From Winogradskyella schleiferi (lineage in GTDB: Bacteria; Bacteroidota; Bacteroidia; Flavobacteriales; Flavobacteriaceae): DNA of 64,000 bases. Below the pieces are notes generated by a model. That model made no database searches. It was not told the origin of the DNA and saw nothing but the letters and a program-made list of their open reading frames with translations. The DNA is taken from NCBI RefSeq assembly GCF_013394655.1, contig NZ_CP053351.1:3760001-3824000 (forward strand), in the 5' to 3' direction. A program made the position numbers and the translations under genes. Every line of letters begins with the position of its first letter. The first letter of the stretch is position 1. This document shows, piece by piece, positions 27,575 through 37,055 of the stretch.

Positions 27575-29317
27575 TTAAAGCATTGATTGAATTTCAGCTT
27601 GGGACAGTGCTTTTTTATAAATTCTTAAATCGTCCATTGCACTTTCATCTGATAAATGCCCCCAACCTGTGAATCTAGGAGCACCTGACATAATGGAAAG
27701 TATATTACAATCTGTCCAATCAACTCCTGCAAAAGCATCTTGTCTTACAACTTGTCCATCGATATAAACTACAGCTTCAGTTCCAGAAATTGTAAATGCT
27801 ATTTGAGTCCATTGACTACTATTTGGGTCAATGTCAGCAGCTGCACCACCATCAAACCAATTATCTCCAGTTCCGTTACCAACATTTAACTTAATACGTT
27901 GCATGCCTCCTGCATTTTCTCTGAATAATCTAAACCCACTAGTACGATTATTTTGTGCATCTGGATTGTCAGTGTCCTGAGGACCAACCACCAATATCCC
28001 TGCGCGATCCGGTATTGCGTTAACCTTATATCTAAAGATTGCTGAAAATTCTTCGTTTAGTAAACCATCGGTAGGAAATGTAAGATATGAATCTGTGGCT
28101 CCTAAATAGGCATTACTACCCTCAAAAGCTCCAGCCATACCAGTAAATGAAGGGTTTCCTACCTCAGTGCAATCTTCACCACTATATCTGTCCGTGTAGT
28201 TGCCATTAAACCCAAGTTTAAAAATTTCATCACCTTGAGCTACCATTGCTAGAATTTCATTCTGAGTTAATGCCGTATTGAATAACCTTAAATCGTCTAA
28301 GTAACTGCTATCAGATAAATGTCCCCAACCTGAAAATCGAGGTGCTCCAGACATAATAGAAAGCACATCACAACCGGTCCAGTCTATACCGCTAAAAGAT
28401 CCTTGACTAACTACTTCTCCGTTGATATAAACAACCACTTCAGATTCTGAAATTGTAAATGCTAGGTGCACCCACTCATTAGTTGTAGGGTCTACATCAG
28501 CTGCCGCTCCGCCATCAAACCATGAATCTGCCGTTCCATTTCCTACATTTAGTTTATAACGCTGCATTCCATTTGCATTTTCACGAAACAATCTAAAACC
28601 ACTTGTTCTATTGTTTTGAGCATCAGGGTTATCAGCATCTGGAGGGCCAATAACTAAAACACCTGCTCTGTCTGGAGTTGCATTAACCTTAGTCCAAAAT
28701 GAAGCACTAAACTGAGCCCCTAATAATCCCGTGGTTGGAAATGTTAAGTAAGAATCCGCTGCACCTTCATAAGCCTCTGTGCCCACTTTAGCATCAGCTG
28801 TAAAACCTGGGTTTCCTACAGCAGTTGCACTAATTCCGCTGATAGCTTCTAAATAGTCCCCTTCAAAAGCCATATAAAACTGTTCGCCGTCAAATAATGG
28901 CGTGTACGGTGGTACATCTATTTTTTCGAAAACAGCAGTTTCCATCACTACAACATCATTGATGTCAGTAGCCGTAATTGTTAATGTATGGATTCCCGTT
29001 GACACCTCTGTTGTCAAATCATCAACAACCAGTAATCTATTGTTTGTAAACTCACTAATGTTTACTATCTCAACATTATCAATTTGTACAGAAACATCAG
29101 CAATTCCTAAATCATCCTCAATTTGAAATTGGATGACGACAGTTGCCATTTCTTCCTGTGAAGTGATAACACCAGAATCCATAGGGCTTGAAAGTGTAAT
29201 AACAGGACCGTCATAAGGAAAATCACTAAATCCAGGCTGCTCCAAATCTTGGCAACCCAATAATAGTATTCCTATAAATATGGTGCCCAAATAGTTTAAA
29301 AGTTTATTTTTCATCAT
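27575..29317 (-). CDS. Surface glycan-binding lipoprotein with tandem LamG domains (SusE position)
   Basis: A 580-residue lipoprotein (lipobox LLLGC, Cys22). About 35-135 is an Ig/cadherin-like domain (ITLSSPMDSGVI..., LTITATDINDVV). Two concanavalin-A/LamG domains follow, about 145-355 and 358-580, which are a recent internal duplication. Both contain NPDAQNNRTSGFRLFREN, LNVGNGT and ILSIMSGAPRF-type strings almost unchanged. Being third after susC and susD, it takes the place of SusE-type surface glycan-binding proteins that hold polysaccharide at the outer membrane. No catalytic residues are recognised. The ligand is probably the same glucan as the GH144 substrate. Confidence 0.85.
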   Translation of the reverse strand: MMKNKLLNYLGTIFIGILLLGCQDLEQPGFSDFPYDGPVITLSSPMDSGVITSQEEMATVVIQFQIEDDLGIADVSVQIDNVEIVNISEFTNNRLLVVDDLTTEVSTGIHTLTITATDINDVVVMETAVFEKIDVPPYTPLFDGEQFYMAFEGDYLEAISGISATAVGNPGFTADAKVGTEAYEGAADSYLTFPTTGLLGAQFSASFWTKVNATPDRAGVLVIGPPDADNPDAQNNRTSGFRLFRENANGMQRYKLNVGNGTADSWFDGGAAADVDPTTNEWVHLAFTISESEVVVYINGEVVSQGSFSGIDWTGCDVLSIMSGAPRFSGWGHLSDSSYLDDLRLFNTALTQNEILAMVAQGDEIFKLGFNGNYTDRYSGEDCTEVGNPSFTGMAGAFEGSNAYLGATDSYLTFPTDGLLNEEFSAIFRYKVNAIPDRAGILVVGPQDTDNPDAQNNRTSGFRLFRENAGGMQRIKLNVGNGTGDNWFDGGAAADIDPNSSQWTQIAFTISGTEAVVYIDGQVVRQDAFAGVDWTDCNILSIMSGAPRFTGWGHLSDESAMDDLRIYKKALSQAEIQSML

Positions 29318-29350
29318 TTCTATGCTTTTTATTTGTTATAATGATATTAA

Positions 29351-30832
29351 TTAGTAATCAGGATTTTGAACAATTACTCCACCTGATTGATCAATGGCAT
29401 CTTGAGGAATTGGATACAATGCATGCTTAGGCAAATAACCCAAACTCCCTAATACTGAAGACGCATCTCCCCATCGAACCAAATCGTAAAATCGATACTC
29501 TTCTAATGCAAATTCCACTCGTCTTTCTTGCTTAATGGCATCTCTCAAAGCACTTTGAGAATTGGCAGACGTATTTGGAAGTCCAGCTCTTGTACGAACC
29601 TGATTTATAAGATTAGCTACCTCAGTTGAAGAAGCTAATCCAGATTCGTTACCAGCTTCTGCAGCCATAAGAAGAATATCTGCATATCTAAAGATTTTAA
29701 TATTCTCCCACCTGTTACCGTTTACTCCTAAATCTGAACGAATACTTTCATCGGTATAAGCTTTTTTGTTCCAATATGGCTGAGCCAATGGCGGAAAATC
29801 TGGTAAAGTACCGCCACCAAAGCCTCCATCGTCTTGACCAGACTCTAAAATTGTATTGGCTTTTCTTAAATCACCAGGTTCAAAAGCATCTACGAGATTT
29901 TGTGTGGGTACATTAAAGCCCCAACCTAAGTTCCAATCACCAGTTCCCCTGACGCCTTGTGAAATAAAATAGTTATTGTTAAACTGGTCGCCGTTATCGG
30001 TTATAGTTTGTTGAATTTCAAAAATAGAACCAACACCGTTATTACCTTCCCTTTCAAACAAATTTACCAAACTAGGGTCCAACATATAAACCCCTGAATC
30101 AATGACCTCCATACATTTATTATACGCGTTTGACCAATCTTCTTTATACAGATACAATTTCGCTAATAGTGATTTTGCAAAACCTGAAGTTGCTCTTCCA
30201 GGGTAATTTGGCCACGTAAGTGGTAGGTTTTCTTCGGCAATCATCAAATCTGCAATGACAAAGTTATCTATCTCTGCTATAGAAGATTTTGGTGCAAAGG
30301 CATCTGAAGGTACATCGATAGTAACCGTTATTATAGGAACTTCACCATAATCTCTTCTAAGTTCAAAATACATTAATGCTCTTATCGCCCTTGCCTCTGC
30401 TTCATTTATAAGACTTCCTTCGTCTGTAGACCCAGATTCTTGTACATTATTAATAACCTCGTTACATGCGAAAATAACCTCATAATGAGAATTCCACCAA
30501 CCTGTACTTAACCCGTTTGTAGCGATATACTGGAAATCGTTGAATGCGGTGCCATTGGCCGCCGAATCACCATCTGTGCTACCCTTTTTAGCATCATCTG
30601 ATCTAATGCTTCCAAACCAGTATCTGTTCCAAGTTCCTATATTAGTGGTTCTCGTTAAGGAATAAATTCCAAATACGGCAGCTTCTTCGCCACCGACACC
30701 TAATTCTTCATTATTTGCTACTTCGCCTTGTGGTAACCTGTCCAAAAAGTCATCTTGACAAGAAAAAGAAACTGTCAGCAAAGCTATTAAGCACAGCACT
30801 TTAAGTTTTGACATACGTTTTATATTTTTCAT
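29351..30832 (-). CDS. susD: SusD/RagB-family outer-membrane glycan-binding lipoprotein
   Basis: A 493-residue lipoprotein (lipobox SFSC, Cys25) with the RagB/SusD pattern: an N-terminal QDDFLDRLPQGEV segment, TPR-like helices with EARAIRALMYFELRRDYGEVPI, the SGFAKSLLAKLYLYKEDWSNAY block and a C-terminal QERRVEFALEEYRFYDLVRW. SusD caps the SusC channel and delivers oligosaccharide to it. The gene follows susC by 12 bases. Its specificity should match the beta-glucan suggested by the enzymes, but cannot be read directly. Confidence 0.95.
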   Translation of the reverse strand: MKNIKRMSKLKVLCLIALLTVSFSCQDDFLDRLPQGEVANNEELGVGGEEAAVFGIYSLTRTTNIGTWNRYWFGSIRSDDAKKGSTDGDSAANGTAFNDFQYIATNGLSTGWWNSHYEVIFACNEVINNVQESGSTDEGSLINEAEARAIRALMYFELRRDYGEVPIITVTIDVPSDAFAPKSSIAEIDNFVIADLMIAEENLPLTWPNYPGRATSGFAKSLLAKLYLYKEDWSNAYNKCMEVIDSGVYMLDPSLVNLFEREGNNGVGSIFEIQQTITDNGDQFNNNYFISQGVRGTGDWNLGWGFNVPTQNLVDAFEPGDLRKANTILESGQDDGGFGGGTLPDFPPLAQPYWNKKAYTDESIRSDLGVNGNRWENIKIFRYADILLMAAEAGNESGLASSTEVANLINQVRTRAGLPNTSANSQSALRDAIKQERRVEFALEEYRFYDLVRWGDASSVLGSLGYLPKHALYPIPQDAIDQSGGVIVQNPDY

Positions 30833-30844
30833 AATATTTTTTTT

Positions 30845-33800
30845 TTAGAATGTTAAATTTACACCAACAGTCGATATAATAGGTAATGGATAACCACTAG
30901 TATCAACACCAAAAGATGTTGGAGAACCTCCAGCCTCTGGCGTAAAACCAGATGTATCTGACCAAGTATATAAATTCTGGACGTTAGCATATATTTTCAC
31001 TTGTTGTAATTTCAACTTTTCGAGCAACTTATTTTGAAGCGTGTAACCCAATTGAATATTTCGTAATCTTATGTAGCTACCGTCTTCAATCATATAAGTC
31101 GACGGTAAACTGTTATACTCTGTAGAAAACAGCCTTGGTTCCCAATTCGAAGTTCCTGAACCATTCCATCTGCCAGCTCTTTCTGTTCGAAAATTAAATT
31201 GGGTGAAAGAATTTCCATTACCCCAATTACGGTAGATCTCATTTCCATATACGCCTTGAAAATCCATACCTAAAGTAAAATTCTTATATTTAAGGTTGAG
31301 ATAAAAACCATATGTAAAGTCTGGAGTTGGATTTCCTATTTTGGTTCTATCATCTGGGGTTATCTCACCGTCACCGTTAACATCCCTATATTTAAAATCA
31401 CCTGGCGCATAACTACCTAAGGTACTCGGAGGTAGTGCAGCGATGTCTGCATTAGATTGATAAATACCATCTACAATGTAGCCATAGAAGCTCCCTATCG
31501 GTTGTCCTGTAATAGTTCTAGAGGCAGAACCATTGGCAAATATTGCGGCATCCTCAAAAGTAGATAACACTTCGTTATTTACCGTTGTAAGGTTACCACC
31601 AATGGAATAACTAAAATTATCATTAAATTCATCACTCCAAGAAGTTTCAAACTCGAACCCCTTATTTCTAATCTCGCCAAAATTATCAAAAAATGTTTGG
31701 ACACCTGTATCAACAAAAACCAATAAATTTTCAGTTTTCCGATTGTAGTAAGTAGCATTAAAAGTTAATCTATAATCTAACCATGTGGATTCAAAACCTG
31801 CTTCCCACATATTTACGGTTTCCCATTTCAAATTTGGATTCTCCTCAAACTTTTGAATAAAACCTGGGAAAACCTGATCTCCAAAAACCGCAGTAGCACC
31901 TTGGCTTACACCAGGATAATAGGGATAATTGGTACCACCTGGCAAAGCTTGATTTCCTAATTCACCAATAGACCCCTTTAATTTCAAATTGTTCAAACTA
32001 CTAAAATTATCCATAAATCCTTCCTCAGTAACCAACCAACCAGCACCAACAGACCAAAAGTTCTGTGCTCTGTTATCAGGAGCCAACTGGGAAGTAGCGT
32101 CTCTACGATAAGAGGTGTTCAATAAATACTTTCCATCATAATTATACAACACCCTAGCTAAAAATGATGACGTTGCCCTCTCTGATTGACTTGAATTGGA
32201 AGTTCTAGTTGAAGGATCCCCATAAGGGAAAACATTAAGATACCAAAACCTTGAATCATCAGGGATGATACCTACTGCAGAATTAGGATCGTGTGCCACG
32301 CTACCTGAAATGCTTTCGAAAGCCGTTTGAGTAGTGGTAAAACCTGTCACTGCGTTAACATCGTGTTTTCCGAATTCTTTTTTGAAGGTCAACAAATATT
32401 CTTGCTGAAAATTAAATACTACTGTACTTGATTGGTTTACCCTTGTTATTTGATTTCCATTAAAATTATCAATTTCATCCGTTTCAGATACATATATAGG
32501 AACAATAGGCGTGTAAGCCCTACCCCTGAAATTATTATAGTCCCCATATATATTAGCCCTAAAATTAAAATGCTTAAGAAAATCGACTTCTGCAAACAGA
32601 CTCCCTACAAAACGATATCGCTCACCTATATTTTTGTTTTTAGTTACTTCTGCGACCAATGCTGGATTTCCGATTTGAGGTCCACCAATTTGTATAGGTA
32701 ATTGGTTATACAACCCGTTGAATTCTGGTCGATCGTCATAATGTATAGGATCAACAATAGGAGTTGCATTCAATGCGGATCCAAAACCACCTGTATTTGG
32801 GAGTTTGTCTTGTAAACCATTGATAGTTAAACCCATCCTAAAACTATCAGTTATCTTATATTCATTATTCAGGTTAAAGGTAATTCTTTGTAATTCCTCA
32901 TCCTTAACAAGCCCCTCTTCTAAACGATAGCCCAGCCCAAAAGACAGGGAATTTTTTTCCGTAGCATTTTGGATACTTAAATTATTTGTTTGTATAAATG
33001 CTGACTTGTTTGAAATTGTATCCACCCAGTCGGTATCTCCAGTAAACTCATCATAATATGAAAAAGGTGCCACTCCTTCATTCACCAATTGTTCATCATA
33101 AAGTTGTCTAAACAGAGCTGCATCAGCCATATCTGGTGCATCCGTAATATTTTTAACCCCTATTGAAGATGTAAAATTTAAAGTAAATTCGCCGTTTTTA
33201 GCTCTTTTCGTAGTCACAATTATAACGCCATTTGCACCTCTTACACCAAAGATTGCTAAAGATGAAGCGTCTTTTAAAACCTCAATGGACTCAATGTCAT
33301 TTGGGTTTACAAAGTCTATGTTATCTGCAAATATACCATCCACAACAAATAATGGACTTACATTATATCTACTACTTGTACCTCTAATCCTTATATCTGG
33401 ATTTTGACCAAGTTGTCCAGAATTTACTACTGATAACCCAGAAACCTTACCTTGAAGGGATGCTAAAGGGTTACTAGCAGGTTTGTCCGCGACCTCTTCC
33501 CCATTGACACTTGAGATAGAACCTGTTAAGTCCCGTTTTTTGGCAGTACCATAACCAACCACAACAACCTCGTTTAATGAGGCAATATCATCTTTAAGGA
33601 TAACATTTATTTCTGTTTGATCTTCAACCGTAACTGTTTGTGCTATAAAACCCACGTAACTGAACTCAATTTGTTCGCCACGACTGACTTGAATAGTGTA
33701 TTTACCATCAAAGTCAGTAGAAGTTCCCCTACTTGTTCCTTGAATAATGACATTAACACCTGGCAATGGCATTCCATCACTTTCACTTGTTACAACTCCA

Positions 33801-33874
33801 TTGACCTCAATCTGCTGGGCAATAGCACAAATTGAAAAAAAGAGCATCAACAATAGACTGATTTTTGTTTTCAT
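30845..33874 (-). CDS. susC: SusC/RagA-family TonB-dependent outer-membrane transporter
   Basis: A 1009-residue protein with a signal peptide (ends CAIAQ). A carboxypeptidase-like CnaB domain follows (about 22-98, GVVTSESDGMPLPGVNV), then the TonB box/plug region (EVVVVGYGTAKKRDLTGSIS, about 103-230) and a 22-strand barrel ending in an aromatic residue (VNLTF), as needed for barrel assembly. It imports oligosaccharides with energy from TonB/ExbBD. It is the first gene of the PUL operon. The 250-base region upstream contains phased direct repeats that may bind the adjacent regulator. Confidence 0.95.
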   Translation of the reverse strand: MKTKISLLLMLFFSICAIAQQIEVNGVVTSESDGMPLPGVNVIIQGTSRGTSTDFDGKYTIQVSRGEQIEFSYVGFIAQTVTVEDQTEINVILKDDIASLNEVVVVGYGTAKKRDLTGSISSVNGEEVADKPASNPLASLQGKVSGLSVVNSGQLGQNPDIRIRGTSSRYNVSPLFVVDGIFADNIDFVNPNDIESIEVLKDASSLAIFGVRGANGVIIVTTKRAKNGEFTLNFTSSIGVKNITDAPDMADAALFRQLYDEQLVNEGVAPFSYYDEFTGDTDWVDTISNKSAFIQTNNLSIQNATEKNSLSFGLGYRLEEGLVKDEELQRITFNLNNEYKITDSFRMGLTINGLQDKLPNTGGFGSALNATPIVDPIHYDDRPEFNGLYNQLPIQIGGPQIGNPALVAEVTKNKNIGERYRFVGSLFAEVDFLKHFNFRANIYGDYNNFRGRAYTPIVPIYVSETDEIDNFNGNQITRVNQSSTVVFNFQQEYLLTFKKEFGKHDVNAVTGFTTTQTAFESISGSVAHDPNSAVGIIPDDSRFWYLNVFPYGDPSTRTSNSSQSERATSSFLARVLYNYDGKYLLNTSYRRDATSQLAPDNRAQNFWSVGAGWLVTEEGFMDNFSSLNNLKLKGSIGELGNQALPGGTNYPYYPGVSQGATAVFGDQVFPGFIQKFEENPNLKWETVNMWEAGFESTWLDYRLTFNATYYNRKTENLLVFVDTGVQTFFDNFGEIRNKGFEFETSWSDEFNDNFSYSIGGNLTTVNNEVLSTFEDAAIFANGSASRTITGQPIGSFYGYIVDGIYQSNADIAALPPSTLGSYAPGDFKYRDVNGDGEITPDDRTKIGNPTPDFTYGFYLNLKYKNFTLGMDFQGVYGNEIYRNWGNGNSFTQFNFRTERAGRWNGSGTSNWEPRLFSTEYNSLPSTYMIEDGSYIRLRNIQLGYTLQNKLLEKLKLQQVKIYANVQNLYTWSDTSGFTPEAGGSPTSFGVDTSGYPLPIISTVGVNLTF

Positions 33875-34020
33875 AAAAATTGATTAATTATTTGATTAAT
33901 TTGTTAGTTTATTTACAAGCCCAAGTTATAATCTTATATCAATTTAATTTAACATCCTTTTACATTTTAAATACGCCATTAAGTATGTAGAAGGTTAAGA
34001 AATGTTAAGAAAACTCGTTT

Positions 34021-34096
34021 TGACGTACTATAAAGCTATAAAAAAAACGTTGTAGTCGAAATAAAATTAACAGAATGACGTAGTAATGACGTAGTA
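34021..34096. promoter_or_regulatory. Three phased TGACGTA(G/C)TA repeats upstream of susC
   Basis: TGACGTACTA at 34021-34030 and TGACGTAGTA at 34076-34085 and 34087-34096. The starts are separated by 55 and 11 bases, so all three lie on one face of the helix at 11 bases per turn. They sit in the non-coding gap between the regulator stop and susC, 147-222 bases before the susC ATG. They are candidate operators for the neighbouring Y_Y_Y/LuxR regulator. No convincing TAnnTTTG box was found between them and susC. Confidence 0.5.
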
Positions 34097-34125
34097 AAAA
34101 ACAAGAAATTGGTAAGAAAATGTGT

Positions 34126-36915
34126 TTAAATTTTAATATTTAACAAATAATCCACTAAAGAAATATCATTTTCTAAATCTAATTTCTTTTTCAATCGATA
34201 TCGGTGGGTTTCAACGCCTCTTATTGAGATATTCATAAGTGGCGCAATTTCCTTAGAGGATAAATTCATTTTAATGTAGGCGCAAATCTTTAAATCCTTC
34301 GGAGTCAGTTTTGAATGCTTGGCCTTTAATAATTCGAAAAACTCATCGTGCACTTGACTGAAATTATTTTCAAAGACTTCCCATTCGTCCTTGTGCAAAA
34401 TGGAATTATCTAATTTTTTTAACAGTTTTTTAAAGACGTAGTAGTTATTAAACCCATCTTTATTGACAGTAAGCTCTTTTTTAATATCTTGTAAGGTTTC
34501 GTTTTTCTTAACTAAAGCCATGGCGTTATTCGCCAGCTGCTTACTTTTAAGTTTTATTTCGTTCTGTAAGGATTCATTTTTAAGTTGCACAATTTGCTTC
34601 TCATTTTCTAATGTTTTTTCCCTTAATAACTTTTGTTGCTCCCTTTGATATTTAATTTTGATGAGTCGCTGTTCTTTCGCAATTTTTTTATGGTGCATGG
34701 CATAAAATACCAGCACGAGAGCCAAGGCCAATATTAGATACAGTAAAAAACCCCATATATCTCGGTACCAAGGTGGCAAAATCTCTATCATTAATGTTTG
34801 ACTATGGGACATATTGCCCGAAATGTCACTGGTCCGAAAATCAATGGTATAATCACCATCTTTCAGACTTGAAAAATCAATTATATTGCCATCAACTCTA
34901 TACCACAAATTATTAATTTCGGAAATATTATACTCAAAAAAATGATTTTTTGAATTTGGAGAGGACAACGCAACCATCATATTTTTTCCATACTTAAAAC
35001 TCACCCCTTCTGAAATTACATTTGAAATATTGATGCGCTCATTTCCTATAAAAACCGCGTCTATACTCGGTTTATTTAGATTTATGGTGGATTTGGAATT
35101 CCCATTGACAATCATTAAACCGTTATCCAAATTTAAAGCATAAATTGAATCCTTTAGTTTAGAAACATTTTCATATCCTACTACATATCTATTTTTCAAA
35201 AATCCGTCGCTTAACACCAAGTCCTCATCACTTGAGAATGATTTGAAATTAATAGATCCATTTTTATTTTTTAAAGCAAAAAGTGAGGCATCTTCTTCTG
35301 AAATGATGTAGTTTTCTTTTCCCAATTTTTCGTTGAGCAGCTTTGATGGAACTATAGAATCTAAAATAGGTTCATACTTCTGCCAACCTTCATTCGTTTT
35401 AAAAGTTATAATGTTCTTTATATTATAAACCCTAACATTATAATTTGAATTTATACCTTTATCTTGGTAATTCTTGATACTAATAATGGTATCATAATTA
35501 GTATCAAATCTAACCCTATATATGCCCTTTGTGGCATGAGCTACCCAAGCAGTAGAGGCGTTTTCAAACACCAAGAATCGAGACGGAATTGTAGTTTCAC
35601 CAAGGTGTTTTGCGCTCCATTCGCCAAGTACCTTTTCAAATTTCACAAGTCCTGAATAAGTACCTTGTATATAGGTATGGTTCTTTTCTGGTATTTTTTT
35701 AATGGTATAACCTCCCGTATGGCTAGAAATCAATTCAAGTTTATCCTTATTCACCAAAAATGTACCTTCATTATGACCACATAAAAGATCACCTTCTAAA
35801 ATCTTTAAGTCCCAGACTTGACCTTGGGAACCCTCTAGAAATTCTAATTTATCATTGGCATTTAACCAAAAAAGACCTGTGTTGGTTCCAATATAAATGA
35901 CATTTTGATATTCTATAATATCGTAAACCGCACCCAATTTACCCGAAACATCGTTAAAAAAATAATTGCTACTGTTGAGCTCTATGTTGGCAATACCATT
36001 ATCTAAACCCAGCCAAAGATTATCTGATTCATCTAATGTTTGACCCAAAACAGTATTATTTAACAACCCATTTTCCTTGCTGACATGAAATTCTAATTTT
36101 CCCTTAGCATCGGTTAAAAAAACGCCGTCTTTAATGGTGCCAAATACCATTTTCCCATTTCTTAATTTTGAGAACGTATTTAGCTGATGTAATTTTATAG
36201 GTTCGTTGATTTCAAATTTAGTCGGCGTCAGTTTTCTGTTTTTTAAGAAAAAACTTCCTTTCAAAGACGTCATTAAAAGGAGGTTGCCTTGGTATTTATC
36301 AATAGAAATAATTTTAGTGTCGAGCAGAGAATCATCGAAATAAAACGGTTCCAACCCATTGTCTTTCAATAAAAATATACCTTTATTTAATGTGCTTACA
36401 TATAGCTTATCTTCAACCACACTACAAGAAATCACTATAGACTCTGGCTTTAATAGTGTTACATTCTTGTAATCGTATATGTATATATTTAAAAAGGAGC
36501 GAAAAATAATTTTGTCGTTAAATTTCACAATTTCCCAAATTTCTTCATTTGGGGAAATTAAATCCACTATCGAATCGCTTAGGGAATAATATTTTAGTAA
36601 ACCGAAATTGTCTCGTTTCCAATATCCGAATTCCTCGTAAGATCCTGTATAGACCACATCATCTTCTGCTAAAACCGATCGAACCGTGGTTTTATTCGGT
36701 AATTGATAAAACTTCCAAATTAAGGCGTCATATTCTAATAAGCCGCTATGATTTGCAACATAAACCCTACCATCTTTAGCTCTAGAAATATCCCAGTTTT
36801 GGTTACCTGCTTTATACTCTGCCAATGTATAATTGTGTACACTAGGTGAGAATTGGCCGAAACATTCCGATGAAAAAATAAAGCATAATAGTAAAAAAGA
36901 TAAACACTTATTCAT
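34126..36915 (-). CDS. Membrane-spanning beta-propeller sensor with Y_Y_Y and LuxR-type HTH domains; PUL regulator
   Basis: 929 residues from the ATG at 36915; an ATG five codons upstream is less fitting for the signal peptide MNKCLSFLLLCFIFSSECFG. Residues 25-600 carry reg_prop-like repeats (NLWLGLDNGIANIE, VYVANHSGLLEYD) forming one or two propellers. About 640-700 is a Y_Y_Y domain (LWYRVDGNIIDFSSLKDGDY). One TM helix follows (FLLYLILALALVLVFYAMHH), then a coiled coil rich in Lys/Glu/Gln and a C-terminal LuxR-type HTH (LTPKDLKICAYIKMNLSSKE, RGVETHRYRLKKKLD). There is no histidine kinase part, so signalling is direct from periplasmic ligand to DNA, as in other Bacteroidetes one-protein sensors. 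It precedes susC on the same strand. Confidence 0.88.
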   Translation of the reverse strand: MNKCLSFLLLCFIFSSECFGQFSPSVHNYTLAEYKAGNQNWDISRAKDGRVYVANHSGLLEYDALIWKFYQLPNKTTVRSVLAEDDVVYTGSYEEFGYWKRDNFGLLKYYSLSDSIVDLISPNEEIWEIVKFNDKIIFRSFLNIYIYDYKNVTLLKPESIVISCSVVEDKLYVSTLNKGIFLLKDNGLEPFYFDDSLLDTKIISIDKYQGNLLLMTSLKGSFFLKNRKLTPTKFEINEPIKLHQLNTFSKLRNGKMVFGTIKDGVFLTDAKGKLEFHVSKENGLLNNTVLGQTLDESDNLWLGLDNGIANIELNSSNYFFNDVSGKLGAVYDIIEYQNVIYIGTNTGLFWLNANDKLEFLEGSQGQVWDLKILEGDLLCGHNEGTFLVNKDKLELISSHTGGYTIKKIPEKNHTYIQGTYSGLVKFEKVLGEWSAKHLGETTIPSRFLVFENASTAWVAHATKGIYRVRFDTNYDTIISIKNYQDKGINSNYNVRVYNIKNIITFKTNEGWQKYEPILDSIVPSKLLNEKLGKENYIISEEDASLFALKNKNGSINFKSFSSDEDLVLSDGFLKNRYVVGYENVSKLKDSIYALNLDNGLMIVNGNSKSTINLNKPSIDAVFIGNERINISNVISEGVSFKYGKNMMVALSSPNSKNHFFEYNISEINNLWYRVDGNIIDFSSLKDGDYTIDFRTSDISGNMSHSQTLMIEILPPWYRDIWGFLLYLILALALVLVFYAMHHKKIAKEQRLIKIKYQREQQKLLREKTLENEKQIVQLKNESLQNEIKLKSKQLANNAMALVKKNETLQDIKKELTVNKDGFNNYYVFKKLLKKLDNSILHKDEWEVFENNFSQVHDEFFELLKAKHSKLTPKDLKICAYIKMNLSSKEIAPLMNISIRGVETHRYRLKKKLDLENDISLVDYLLNIKI

Positions 36916-37004
36916 CTTGAAATAACACATAAATTTTTAATGAAATTGTTTAAAATTAACAATTTGATCCAAAGCAACGCATCTTATCCTTAAAATTCGA
37001 CCAT

Positions 37005-37036
37005 AAAAAGGGCTCAACCAAAGTTAAGCCTTTTAT
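37005..37036 (-). terminator. Terminator-like hairpin after the fasciclin pseudogene
   Basis: AAAAAGGGCTCAAC and GTTAAGCCTTTT form an imperfect stem with a 4-base loop, 20 bases after the stop of the fasciclin remnant on the minus strand. The A/T tracts at the base allow termination on that strand. Confidence 0.5.
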
Positions 37037-37055
37037 TAACTGTAAGTTCTGATAA

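Noticed and set aside
37019..37026. CAAAGTTA as a minus-strand -7 box for the PUL regulator
   Set aside because: It lies in the loop and arm of the fasciclin terminator and has no TTG at the right distance.
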